A stretch of 64,000 nucleotides of DNA from positions 14,691,206 through 14,755,205 of the forward strand of contig OZ038459.1 in the NCBI GenBank assembly GCA_964036195.1, in the 5' to 3' direction. Source of the stretch: Sphaerolaimus hirsutus. Lineage: Eukaryota; Nematoda; Chromadorea; Monhysterida; Sphaerolaimidae. The stretch's first letter is position 1. Each line of letters starts with the position of its first letter. The notes beneath the pieces were generated by a model. The model worked only from the letters and a program-made list of their open reading frames with translations, was not told the origin of the DNA and did no database searches. Of the stretch, positions 35,428 to 46,600 are shown one piece after another. The position numbers and the translations under genes are program-made.

Positions 35428-36936
35428 TGATCGTGGCTATCTATGTCGAACAAAAAAATGCAATGTAAAAATAATCTTGATCTTCCATTTCTGTTTCATC
35501 GGTAATGAATGTAGGTACACATATAATATCAACAAAATGTAAATGTTCTGGTAACATCTCAACATATCCCTCACCGCACCGTTAGATACACCAAAGACAC
35601 AATTTTGTAATATCATTGATACACACTAGTATTATACTGAAAAATAATAATACTGCAAATTGGAAATAACCTATGAAAGGTTTGAAGATCCTATCACTGT
35701 AGCACAACAATGGCACTGTTGCTGTGCGTGCACTTAATATAGGTAGCTAAAAATAAGCACAAAAAATACAATGCCTCACGAATATTTTTAATTGAAAGTA
35801 GGTAGCTAGCTAGCGTGCACGGCCATGCAACGTTATACTTAATTGGGAAATTGTTTTGTTACCTGCACTTCCAATTATAGATCCCATTTAGCATTCGGAA
35901 AATAACCCATAATTTATTTTTATTTTTTGAAAATCACAATAAATATAAATAACCCGTGATTTATATATATTTATATTTTTTTCAAATTCTGAGTGATATA
36001 TTTATATATATTTTTGAAATTTGAAAAAAAATCACTGAGAAAATCACTCATACTATGTACATTGTGGTGCAACTATTGTGCTTTATCACTAAGCATGTAA
36101 TTTGTGCAAGATAATCTCTGCTCAGAGCAGTATTGAGTTAAAATAGTGTTCAAAGCAGGTAAATATTGTGCCTACACACACTAGTTTTCACCATGACTTT
36201 TTTGAAAACTGAAATGGCCAAAAATAGTGACATGTCACCATCCCGTTTTCCACAATTGAATGCTGTAGATGTTCAGTTTTCACAAATGGCATGAATTTCA
36301 GTGGCAAGTCACTAGTTTGTCACTGTGTTTACCTAATGTGAAAACCCAAATGATGACAGATGGTGACATCACAGTAACTTAGTTTTAATTTTGTGTGTGA
36401 CAAAGATGTAAACTCTTTTAGTTTCATTTTGATTATGTCATCCTGCTATGAATTGTATTGTCATGTTTTAGTGTATAAAGCATCTCTCTATCTTATAACA
36501 TACTTTTCTGAAATAAAACATGACATTGAATCAAAAATACCTATTTGATGTCATCAAAAATGATCTACAGTCATTGAAAACTCACTTCATCACTTTTGAA
36601 AACTGGCAAAGCTTGGTGACATCCACCAATGTTGCCAGTTATCAAATATGGGGAACAACTGTGGAAAACTGTTGCCATGGTGTCACCACCACCACTAGTG
36701 TACCAAAAATGTCACAAAATGTTGCCAAAAATGAAACCATGTGCCCTGAGTTTTCACAGCTCACCAGTGTTGAAAGAGTAGCTTTTACAGGCACTAGATG
36801 ATCACATGAACTAAGTGAATTCACACTAAACTTTCTCAGCATACCTGGCACTGCTGTAAGCACTGAGCACATTTTTAGTCAAACATCCATTATAGGTTGA
36901 GTGCAAAATGTTTTTGAAGTTGTCATTGAGATTGTA

Positions 36937-37037
36937 CCATATTTCTACAAGTATAAGGCCCCCTGTTCAAAGTGCCCGGGGCAATATACATTGCAAAAAG
37001 TTCCATGCATAGTGTCCGGGCAGTAGGAGAAATACGG
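36937..37037. mobile_element. Very short TA MITE, CTACAAGTATAAGGCC subfamily
   Basis: CCATATTTCTACAAGTATAA at the left and AGTAGGAGAAATACGG at the right, flanked by TA (36935-36936, 37038-37039). It has the shared CC[GA]TATTT terminus but a different subterminal word from the other subfamilies. Confidence 0.6.
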
Positions 37038-38123
37038 TAGGTGAATTTTTCTGTTGTGGTACTTGCTTGATATTTTCACTTGTCAAATATTGTATGAAAT
37101 GAACACTGCTAGTGAAATGATAATAAATGGATTGTGGATGTCAGAGTAAATTTTTGTGCTTGAAAATGGTAAATTAAGCCTGCAATAGCCCACAATATTG
37201 CTTGAAATTGAAATAAAGTGCAAGTGATTTTTTGTGATTTTTTTCGAGCTTAGAGTTATTTTTTCAGTAATTTGATTATATTTTCTTAAGACCTTGGGTG
37301 ATTTATATATATTTATATTTTTTCCAAATGATATATTTATATATTTTTTCCAAAAAATCAGTAATTTTTTTGTATGCTAATCCCATTATGCAAGTGCCGT
37401 TGCCATAATAGTTAAGGTTTAACAGTCTTATTTTTGAAAAACGTTTCAACTTTTGAGACATCTATCTACCAAAAATGCTTCAGTTTTTGGCTAACCTCAC
37501 CTTCTACGGAAACGTTGTGGCAAATTTTATTATTTGGCCAGTCTATGCTGTAACAATTATTGCCATCAACAAATATGGCACAAGCTACGATTTGGACAAA
37601 TCATTTATTCAAATTGTTACCTTTCTGGGCGTGTTTGATATTTTCCATCTGGTGATCACCCTGTCCACTAGTGTTCTGGAATACAACGGTTGGTCTAAAC
37701 ATTGCAACAACGGTGCATTTCTATGGGTTGACAACATTCACAGCAAAAAAATGGATCCGTGAAGCGTGTGAAAACGGGCTGGATGCGTGTGAAGCGACAC
37801 GCTTACACGCTTTACCAGCATCACAAAAAATTCGGTGAAGTGTCTTCCACCGCTCACCTTGCTTCACGCACGCTACATGCACATTCAAAATGTGGGAGCC
37901 ACTTCACGGCGCTGGCGCTTCTACACGCTACCAGACGTATACCTTGCGTGGGAGTGTCTTCACGCAGATCTCCATGATGTGTGTGGAATAATGATGTAAA
38001 AGCGCCATGGCGCTAAAGCCAGAGCAAAAAGCGCCATGGCGCTTGGCGCTATTTTTGACCGACGCCAAGAACAAAATCCCTGGCGCTAGCGCCCATTATG
38101 CATCTGGACAAATTATGCATCTA

Positions 38124-38550
38124 CCGTATTTCCTCGAAATACCTCCCGGGGGGTGATTTGATTGTTTGATAGTGCTCCCGAGAGGGGGGGGTATTTCGAG
38201 GGGGGGAGTATTATTTCGCCAGAAATTTTTTGAAATGGTAGTACAGAATCGTTGTTTGTGATGTGCGCTGGGGTAGAAAAATGCATAAATAGCTGACATG
38301 TATAGACTCCTGTATACTAATATTAGTACGTAAATAGATGGTATAAACACTGCTCTCACGTGATTTCGACATTGTTTTAACGTGTGTTCTGCACTACGCA
38401 GAACACAAACTGCAGCATTTGTCATGTACGTTCTCTTTACACTCAATCTGGTGGGGTGGGTATTTCGAGGGGGGGGGTGATTGTTTCATAGTGGTCTCGA
38501 GAGGGGGGGGGGGTCAAACGAGGGGGGGTGGGTATTTCGAGGAAATACGG
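38124..38550. mobile_element. TA MITE, CTCGAAATACCCC subfamily
   Basis: CCGTATTTCCTCGAAATACC...GGTATTTCGAGGAAATACGG flanked by TA (38122-38123, 38551-38552). 427 bp with several G-run GGTATTTCGAGGGGG words. Intron 1 of the receptor pseudogene, next to a GGCGCC MITE remnant (37990-38095). Confidence 0.82.
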
Positions 38551-38552
38551 TA

Positions 38553-38960
38553 ACCAGAGTTGTTAAAAGTACTGAAAATTTTTTTCAAGTGAACGTCAAG
38601 TATTTTCGTTTCACTCGCCCCTGAGTACAGAAAACGTCAAGTATTTTATCAATCGAGTACTTAGTAATCGAGTATTTTTCCAGGGAAAATGTAAAAATAA
38701 GTATTTTTCTCACAGAAAACGTAAACGTAGGTATTTTCTCACAAAAATAACGTAAAAATCGGTATTTTTGCAATTTTTACATTGAAATACATCAATGATG
38801 TGCTTTTCTCTCCTGATAAATATTTCTTAGGAAAATGTCATATGTTTGTCACTTTTTGTCTGGCAAAATGACATTTTCTGTCCCCTTATAATATGTTTTC
38901 TGTACTTGCGTACTTTCAAAAAGTGAGTACTTGTGAGTAATTGGTCTAGATGCATATTGG
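38553..38960. repeat. CAGAGTTGTTAAAAGTACTG repeat copy
   Basis: It begins CCAGAGTTGTTAAAAGTACTG and continues with AACGTCAAGTATTTTC words like the segment at 34694-35157. It lies between a TA MITE and the hAT element at 39000. Right end unclear. Confidence 0.5.
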
Positions 38961-38999
38961 GTAGCATTAGGTGCATGATGGGCCTAGATCAGGGTTGGT

Positions 39000-39925
39000 T
39001 TTATAAAAATCATTTGTATACAAATTGTATAAAAATTGTATAAAAATGTATTTTATTTTAATTTTATTCTTGTTTCATTTTATTTTATTTTATTCCAAAA
39101 TAATAATAAAATTGGACCATTTTACAAAAATTTTACAGAAATTTTACAAAAAAAAATCAGAATCTTGCATACAAGGGCAGAAAAATGTCATAATTAGACC
39201 TAAACATGAAAAAGGTGTGACAAATTTTTCCATTACTCCATTCCATTTTTCCATCCATTGCAAAAGTTGCATGCAATAGGTATTGTTAGCTAGCTGCAAG
39301 TGTAAAGTTACAATTATCGATAAGAATGGTTTGCATTTTCAGTAGAAGGATTACTGGAGTGTGCTGGGCACATTTGTAAAAGCAAAGTGTCAAGTGTCAA
39401 TCATGCAAAGTGTCAACTGTCATGACAAATGTAAAGTAAAGAGTCAATTGACATCTGAAATGTCAAGCAAAGTATAATTGTCATGACAAATGTCATGCAG
39501 AGGGTAAATTGTGTATCTGAATTTTATGTTTTGGTATCCAAACCTTATGTTTTGGTATCCAAATCGTATGTTTTTGTATCCAAATGTTCACATAAGATTT
39601 GGCGACAAAAACAACAACAAGATTTGGATACAAAAGAAAAGATTTGGATACAATTTGCTGCACAGTTTCCCTTTTATATGGCTTGGGACTGCTCCAGCTC
39701 CGCGAAAAAACAGGTTGAACAATAAACAACAGAAATTTTTATACAATTTTTACAAAAATATGAATTTGTATACAATTTTACAAAAATTTTACAAAAATTT
39801 GAATTTTTATACAATTTTTATTTTTATTTTGAAATTTTCCATTTTATTTTATTTTATTTTATTCTTCAATTTTCCATTTTATTTTTATTTTATTTTGTTT
39901 CTTTTCTGAGATTTTGCCAACCCTG
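39000..39925. mobile_element. hAT-type element, CAGGGTTGG family, copy 3
   Basis: CAGGGTTGG...CCAACCCTG with an exact 8-bp duplication GCCTAGAT (38992-38999, 39926-39933). Same orientation and internal order as copy 1 at 4784. 926 bp, non-coding. Confidence 0.9.
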
Positions 39926-40719
39926 GCCTAGATGCATAATCGGTTTAGGTGCACGATGGCACGGGCTCCGGATAAGCGCCATGGCGCTTTTGGCGCTTGG
40001 CGCCAAAGTTCTGGCGCTTTTCACATCACTAGTGTGGAAGCGCTGGCATGCTTGGTGAAGCGTCGGAAGTGTCTGTGTGAAACCGCGTATCCACACAATG
40101 GCACCCATTTTCTGACAAATTGTAGTAAATAGTAAGTTCAATAAGCTACTACAAAATGTTAGCATTCAATATTTCTATTCATAAACTTTGGGACAATTTT
40201 TTCAAATCCACACCCGCAGGCTACGTGTGCGCAATTTTCGCCTGGGCAGGTACAACTGGCAAAAGTTGGGTGACTGCTGTCGGTTTTGCCAGCAATAATA
40301 CCAGGCACTTTTTGCAATAATTATTGAAATTAGAATCTAGTTTTTCATGAAATTTTTTGAAATGAATATCGCATTTATTGTGTAGCAATATACAGAAAAT
40401 TCATTCGAACTACATTTCGGAAAATGAGAAGTTGACACCCCTGTGCCAACACAGTTTGGTTTAAATTGAACCGGACAGAAATTAGATTCCTTGATGATGA
40501 TTTATTGCAATTAAGCTCCGGGTACACATTGATAGCTATACTGGCCGTGAATCGTCTCACTGCAGTTGTGGTGGCACCCTTCAAACATTCAAAGGTTGTG
40601 TAATTAACTGAATCTTATCATCCTTTCCTTATCCTTATATTGAAAAATTTTATAAAGAGGACATTTGCGAAAATCCATGTAACATGCAACGATGGCAAAA
40701 AAACCCCTATATTAAATAC

Positions 40720-41800
40720 AGAAACTCAATGAGTTTCCGTGTTTTTGTTTAACACGGAAACACGGAAACTCAGCAATTTTGAAAAACACGGAAACTCAAA
40801 TGAGTTTTTTTTCAGAGAACACGGAAACACGGAAACACAGAAAATATGGAAATGTTTTTTGAGTTTTTTTCAGGCACATGATTTGACCTGAACAATGTGA
40901 GTATGAACATACATAATGCATGTGTGTATAGTATTTTTATATGTATTTGCATGAGTCAGTTAATCAGGCTCTCAATAAACATGTTTCTGATGAGCTGACA
41001 TGGTTTTTGCAAAAGAATGTGATGATTTGATGAAAAAAAAGGTTTTGCTGCTGTCAAGTTTTGGTGTGGTTTTGGAGACAAGGTGGTGTACTTAGCATGC
41101 CAGTGTCCACTGACAGTGTGGAGGGTCCCTTAAGCCAGTGCCCATGATATTAGGCGCTAAACATCTGCATATGAACCCATTTTCTCTTGAACGTGATTTT
41201 TGTTGAAATTTAATATGAGGTGTTTTGGGACAGGTAAGTAGTTCAGATACGTTGAAGGCTTCAACGGATGTGCATGTTCAAGTATAGTTGCAGTTTAATC
41301 ACACAGTACAACATACAGTGCACATCCATTGAAGTATTTTATTGTACAGTGTGAATTGTCGTTTTTTGACATTTTGTTGATGCTTATGCTGTGGAGTGGA
41401 CATGTTTATGTTTTTGATTTTGTGGACTGTAGTGGACATTTTTGTGGACTTTTTGACACATGAACAAATATGCAGATCCTCAATATGTGGAACATCTATA
41501 TCAGCAAAACCTATAGCAAAACCTATATATGATAAGAAAACCCCTGTTTTCACATCAAAATGCTGTAAAATGCAACTTTTTGTAAGAAAACTTGAGTTTT
41601 TACCAAAAAAACTTGAGTCTTTACTAAAAAACTTGAGTTTTTACGAAAAAACTTGAGTTTTTACAGGAAAACTTGAGTTTTTTCGAAAAACACTGAAATA
41701 AAACACAGAAACTCAAGTTTTTTTCATGAAAAAAACTCAAAACACAGGTATTCATATTTGAAAAACTCAAAACACAGAAAGTGTTTTTTATTTGAGAACT
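40720..41800. repeat. AACACGGAAACTC / AAACTTGAGTTTTT low-complexity region
   Basis: Clusters of CACGGAAACACGGAAAC (40740-40860) and AAAACTTGAGTTTTTAC (41580-41780) at the two sides of a less repetitive middle. The two clusters look like degenerate arms of one element. No gene seen; this is within the pseudogene's intron 3 region. Confidence 0.55.
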
Positions 41801-42301
41801 TACCCATCGTTGGTAACATGTATTGCGTGCGCGTGGCCTTCAGCTGCGTCTGGGAACTAATTTGACCGATGTAAATGAAGGTTGTGCTTCTATAAGTACC
41901 GATCTACAAATTTTCCAAATTTGAGTTAGGACCATTTTTGGGGCCCGCATAAACATGCGCTTCAAAAAAATATAAAATATGTGGGGGGTGCAAAATTCAA
42001 TTTTGAGATATGGGGGGTCGAAAAAAGCAAAAAAATCGCAAAATACGGTTTTTGAAATTTTAAAAGTACCGATCTACAAGCTTTTTCAGCTTTTGTGTCT
42101 TTAAACGTACCGAACTACACACTTTTTTTCAAAATTGTTCTTTTAAATGTACCAATCTGCACATTATTTTTTGTGCTTCTAAAAGTACCGATGTCAGATC
42201 GGCGTCTGATTCAGCAAAAACTCATGTTGTGCTTTTTTATTGTGGCTGTACACGCTAGTTTACCAACACGGCACGTCGATCAAAAATGTAAACTGAAACG
42301 C

Positions 42302-42518
42302 GACGCGTCGCGCGTCGGTTTACATTTTTGATCGACGTGTGTACTTTAGTTTACGTTGGTGTTTCACTTTCTGGGGTTAGTGGTTTCGACAAGTCACAAA
42401 AGTGCGACGCGTCGCACGATTACACACGAATGTGACACAGCTGGGTAAACTGGAAGTGACGATTATGCGACGCGTCGCTTTCGTCGCGCGACGCGTCGTA
42501 TGCGACTCGCGACGCGTC
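42302..42518. promoter_or_regulatory. Cluster of five GACGCGTC palindromes near the left end of the large element
   Basis: GACGCGTC occurs at 42302, 42406, 42469, 42490 and 42511, most within a larger GCGACGCGTCGC palindrome. Subterminal arrays of this kind are typical transposase-binding sites; that role is inferred. Similar GCGACGC/GCGTCGC words recur in the transposase gene's third intron (about 57298-57430). Confidence 0.5.
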
Positions 42519-43457
42519 GTACAGCCAAAAATAAGGAAGGATTTATTCCCCGAGACTTATCAGGTGAGCAGTAAACTAATTTTTTTTGACTTTTCAAATT
42601 CCCTAACGTATCTTTGTTGCGAAACGTAGACAATTTAGACGTGACAATTACGTTTGTGTGTGTCTGCTAACATTTGTTCTTTATCGTGACTGTTGATATT
42701 TCGTTTTTTATCGTGACTGTTAATAATTCGTTTTTGTTACTTTTTACTTCAATTTACAAATTGAAATCTACCTAACAGATTTATTGCGTGATTTCATCAT
42801 GTTGTTACGGATAGAAAAATTAAAAATTACATGGACACGTGATTTGTATGGAAGTTCGACAAAAAGAAATGCAAGTGCGACAAAATAAAATCCAAACTTT
42901 GTACTCGCGAATTTTCTATGTATATCTAAAACTGTAAAAAAAGAAATCATTCTCCTTCTTGCTTCGACAAAAAGAAAGGAAGTGCAACAAAAAAAAATCC
43001 AAACTTTGTACTCGCCAATTTTCAATTTAAATCTAAAACTGTAAAAAGAAATCATTCTCCTTCTCGCTGTAACAAAAACTAAGAAAAAACAAAAACAAGA
43101 CTATATTGCTGTTGACAAGAGTTACACTTTTGAGCAAAATTTAAAACTTGTTTACCTATCTCAGAATGCGAAATTTGACAATTGTATACGGAAGAAACTA
43201 AAAAAGTACATAACGTTTTCACTTTGAAATGTGATAATTTGCGAATGATTGAAATGTTACAAAAAAAGGAACTGTATGAAAACGTAAAATGATAAGAAAC
43301 TGCATTAAAACGTATTCACTACTTTCAGCACTTTCACATGACTGAAGCCTTCTGTGCATGTAAACCCAGTGTGCATGTGGACCCTAATTTTAACTCAAAT
43401 TCGACAATTTCCATAACTGTTTATCTATTTTCACCTTTGAAACCACTAGTCCATGTG

Positions 43458-43463
43458 TTTTAT
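43458..43463 (-). terminator. Polyadenylation signal AATAAA of the giant gene
   Basis: AATAAA on the - strand, about 149 nt after the stop codon at 43612-43614. It supports the position of the last exon. Confidence 0.45.
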
Positions 43464-43611
43464 TTTTAAGAACTATCAATCGCTCCAGAGGAGTCTACCC
43501 AATCCCCTGGAGCATCGTGGAAAGTCAACGTGTAGAATACCGCTGACATGCACATGGGGTAAACATGCACAGAGGCACACGCCCCTTTCACATTACCAAA
43601 AAAAACACATT

Positions 43612-46600
43612 TCAATCATCAAAATCCTCCAGTTCCTCATAATAGTCTTCATTGATCGCCTGAGAATGTGTGCAATTTTAGTATACCGTTCTATTTGTTA
43701 AAAAGAAGTAAACAGTTTACATCTATGAACATCTGTAATGGTAAACTTATAGAAAAGTTTCCAACTGTTTCCCAGATATATATATATGCACACTGGGGAA
43801 CTGTACATATCAATTACTGTAGAAATACTAAAGTCTAGTAGACACTGCACATAGAAACATGTACAACACCGAAAACCACAATTGAACCCAAGACGTACCG
43901 CCAGCCGTTTTGCGTAGCCCTCCTCATCCAAAGGGCAATTGCGCGGCGTCGTACCGGCGCGCGATTGGCGGATGGGCTGTGGCACGGTACGGCGCTGTTC
44001 ACTGGTCGGCGGCGGTTCGCTTGTCTGCACATTTTCATACTGTAAACATAGATTACAGTACGAAGCAAAATATCGAAGCAATTTTCTATCCTAACCGTTT
44101 CGGTCCCGGCAGCCGCTTGCTCGTTCTTCTTTGCACTTTTGCGCGCGCTGGCCGGGGAACTGGCAGCAGTCTGATTCTGAGTTTATATTATCATTTTATA
44201 ATGGCAACAAAGTTGTACAACAGAAGCACTGCAGACAGAAACTTACTGTTAGGCGGTACCGCTTCGCAGCACATTCTGTGTCCGGTACACGCTGGCCAGT
44301 GCGTTTCTGGGCACTTTGCGGCAGCACGACGCCATCGTCGTTCTTGCAGTCCATTTCAGCGGGCTGTAAAAAAGCGGATAGAATTTACTTGCTTCTTAAC
44401 ACTGAATTATAAGTAGGAAAAAAAACAGAAACTGTCAGTCACCTCGGCATACTGCAGCTGTTGATGCTGCCGCTGCGGCGCCTGCGATGCCACAAACGAG
44501 TATGTGATGCCGTCTTCAGTGGCATCCACCTGGTGGCACGACTGCAAATATACATGAGAAATTTCAATTTGCATATGGTATTGCACATGAAGAAGTAATG
44601 AAATGTCTTACTAACGTTAATGTTTTGCAGGGCTTGCTGCAAGTGCTTCACCTCAAACCGGGTCGCCTGAAGCTTGGCAGCCAGGGCAACCTCGGAAGCC
44701 TGCCTTTGCATCAAGTGTGCGGCGATGGTCGTCGCTGTGTTCACATTCACCGGTGACGTGTACGGCAAACTCGGTGCTTGCACGTGCTGTTGCGGAGTGG
44801 GCAATTTCTGCACGGTGGGCAATTTGCCCTTTTCCGTCGGCACGGATTTCTTGGCTTTTTTCATAGACCCGGCAAGTTGGTCCAGTTGTTGCGTCGGCTG
44901 TAAGTAAGATATGTCACTTTATCATAATCATAAAGAAATGCACTACTACAAATAAGTACCACTGTGCACACTGATTTACCGAAATATGTATAAGAATGTG
45001 TAAATTGGATTTCATCAAAAGTAACAAGAAGTAAATCTTTTAAATTACACATTTTCAATTTACCAAAAGATGCATCTTAAGTAGTTTGTTGACACAAAAG
45101 AAAGAGTGCAATCCTCACAATTTCAGCCAGGTATTGTACCAGACTGTCATCTTGGTCCGGTTCGGCAACTTTCGCCTCCTGCTGCGGAAACGCAAAGTTG
45201 CCCGGCTTTGTTTTCTGATGTAAGTAACATTAGTAGTTAGTACAGGGTTGTTAGTTACATGCTGTTTACGTACATCATGAAACACCACCGTTATACTCAC
45301 CTGCACCGGCGTGACGTTGTAGTCCATTTCCGCGTTCTTTTGCGGCGCGGCGAGGGGCGACACAATGAGCCCGCTGGTCCTGCGGCGGCGGCGTTCGAGC
45401 AGCGCACTGCCAGACGGATTGGCAGGCGGAGCCGCAACGATCGGCAAACCGGTCGTTCCAGTATGGGCCAATTCCTACGAAAAGTTAACATCATTTACGA
45501 AACGTTTCAAGTAAATTACTTTTTCCTACTTTTAAGTGGTGACGTTGAGATACGTTCAAGGCAACAGTCCCGAAAACACACACACTCCATCCACAAAATG
45601 TTTATCAATCAAATAACCTGGTTCATGATGAAGTCCTCGATCATGTCACAGAACTTGTTCAGATCGGCCTTCAGCAGCGTGTTGATGACGCCGATTTCCT
45701 GCTGCACCACGCCGATGAACCGTATGTTGTTGATGAACGAGCAAATGCAGGGCAGTTTGCTGCGCTTCACGCTGTCCGCATTCACGCTTGTGCTCTGCAA
45801 ATTAGCACATTTGAAAGATATGGTAGAATTGACTGAATACATGACAATAAAGAATAGTTTACCGATTGGGTGCACTGCGACAGCATACTTTCCATGTTTT
45901 GGCGCATTGCACGGATCGCTGCAACGTCCATCTTGTCGATAATGGGTGCGCACTGTTGCAGCACGCTGTGAAACTGGGGGTTCATCAGCGGCTCGTGCAC
46001 GCGGCATGTCTGGCGGTGGTTACGGCAATGTAAAAAAGTGTATATTAAAAACAGGAAATAAAACTAAAATGGTCAAAACGTAACACTTAACAACAACAAT
46101 TTACTATTACACTTTAACGTTAACACAAAGTACATTTTTCTTCACTCCTTACAATTTTCCTGTTACATTCATGCAACTCGCACCTGGTTGTTGTCCTGCG
46201 CCATGATGGGCGCGTTGTCCTGCGCCATGTCGGGCGCCTCGTGAAAATCCTCCGGCGGTGGGCTATTGACTGTTTGCACCGTCCCTGGCGCGGGGGGAAC
46301 GGCACTCGCAGCCTGTTTCACTCGGTAATCCACGAGTTGCACCGCCATACTTTGCGGCTCAAATTTCTCCGGCGTGAACGTGGTTTTCACCAATTTGCCC
46401 AGCATGATGTAGAAGTTTCCCTGGCACACGTTGTGCCAGTAAACTTGCATTGCCCGGCGCCAATCGGTCGCTGTAAAGTGCACAACCACTGCTACAAACG
46501 TACAAACATAAAAACAACATTAAATGATACATTTCAGTAAACCAACATCTACTGGCCTTTCCGTCTTTGAACACAATCATGGGCATGGTGGAGAACTGGA

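Larger units (their letters stand above)
33385..37474. other. Intergenic stretch without a recognised gene
   Basis: No convincing exon was found between the two receptor copies. It holds a GCGACCGCAATTGGTCGC hairpin near 33564, repeat copies at 34694-35157, 35246-35427 and 36937-37037, and AT-rich blocks with TTTATATATATTTATATTTT at 35960 and 37302 in similar order. An open frame at 36520-36801 has no recognisable domain. Confidence 0.5.
37475..40594 (+). pseudogene. Serpentine receptor pseudogene, second copy of the 27276 gene
   Basis: Exon 1 (37475-37712) is the same length as, and nearly identical to, exon 1 of the intact gene, with a conserved donor GTGCAT. Exon 2 (40220-40339) has lost one T in the run after RHF, which gives an immediate TAA. 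Exon 3 (about 40450-40594) keeps YTLIAILAVNRLTAVVVAPFK but its 5' part is replaced. No equivalents of exons 4-8 were found downstream. Intron 3 is where the MITE and the 17.3 kb element at 41877-59873 landed. It is a local duplication that decayed. Confidence 0.8.

Noticed and set aside
36520-36801. 93-codon open frame beginning MTLNQKYLFD
   Set aside because: No splice partners, domain or codon bias; the composition matches the flanking AT-rich repeat DNA.
43910-44416. 168-codon open frame on the + strand
   Set aside because: Shadow of the - strand exons at 43899-44363, which join in frame with their neighbours.
45259-45942. 227-codon open frame on the + strand
   Set aside because: It spans two - strand exons and an intron of the giant gene; the antisense exons have family-free but phase-consistent splicing, and this frame has no domain.
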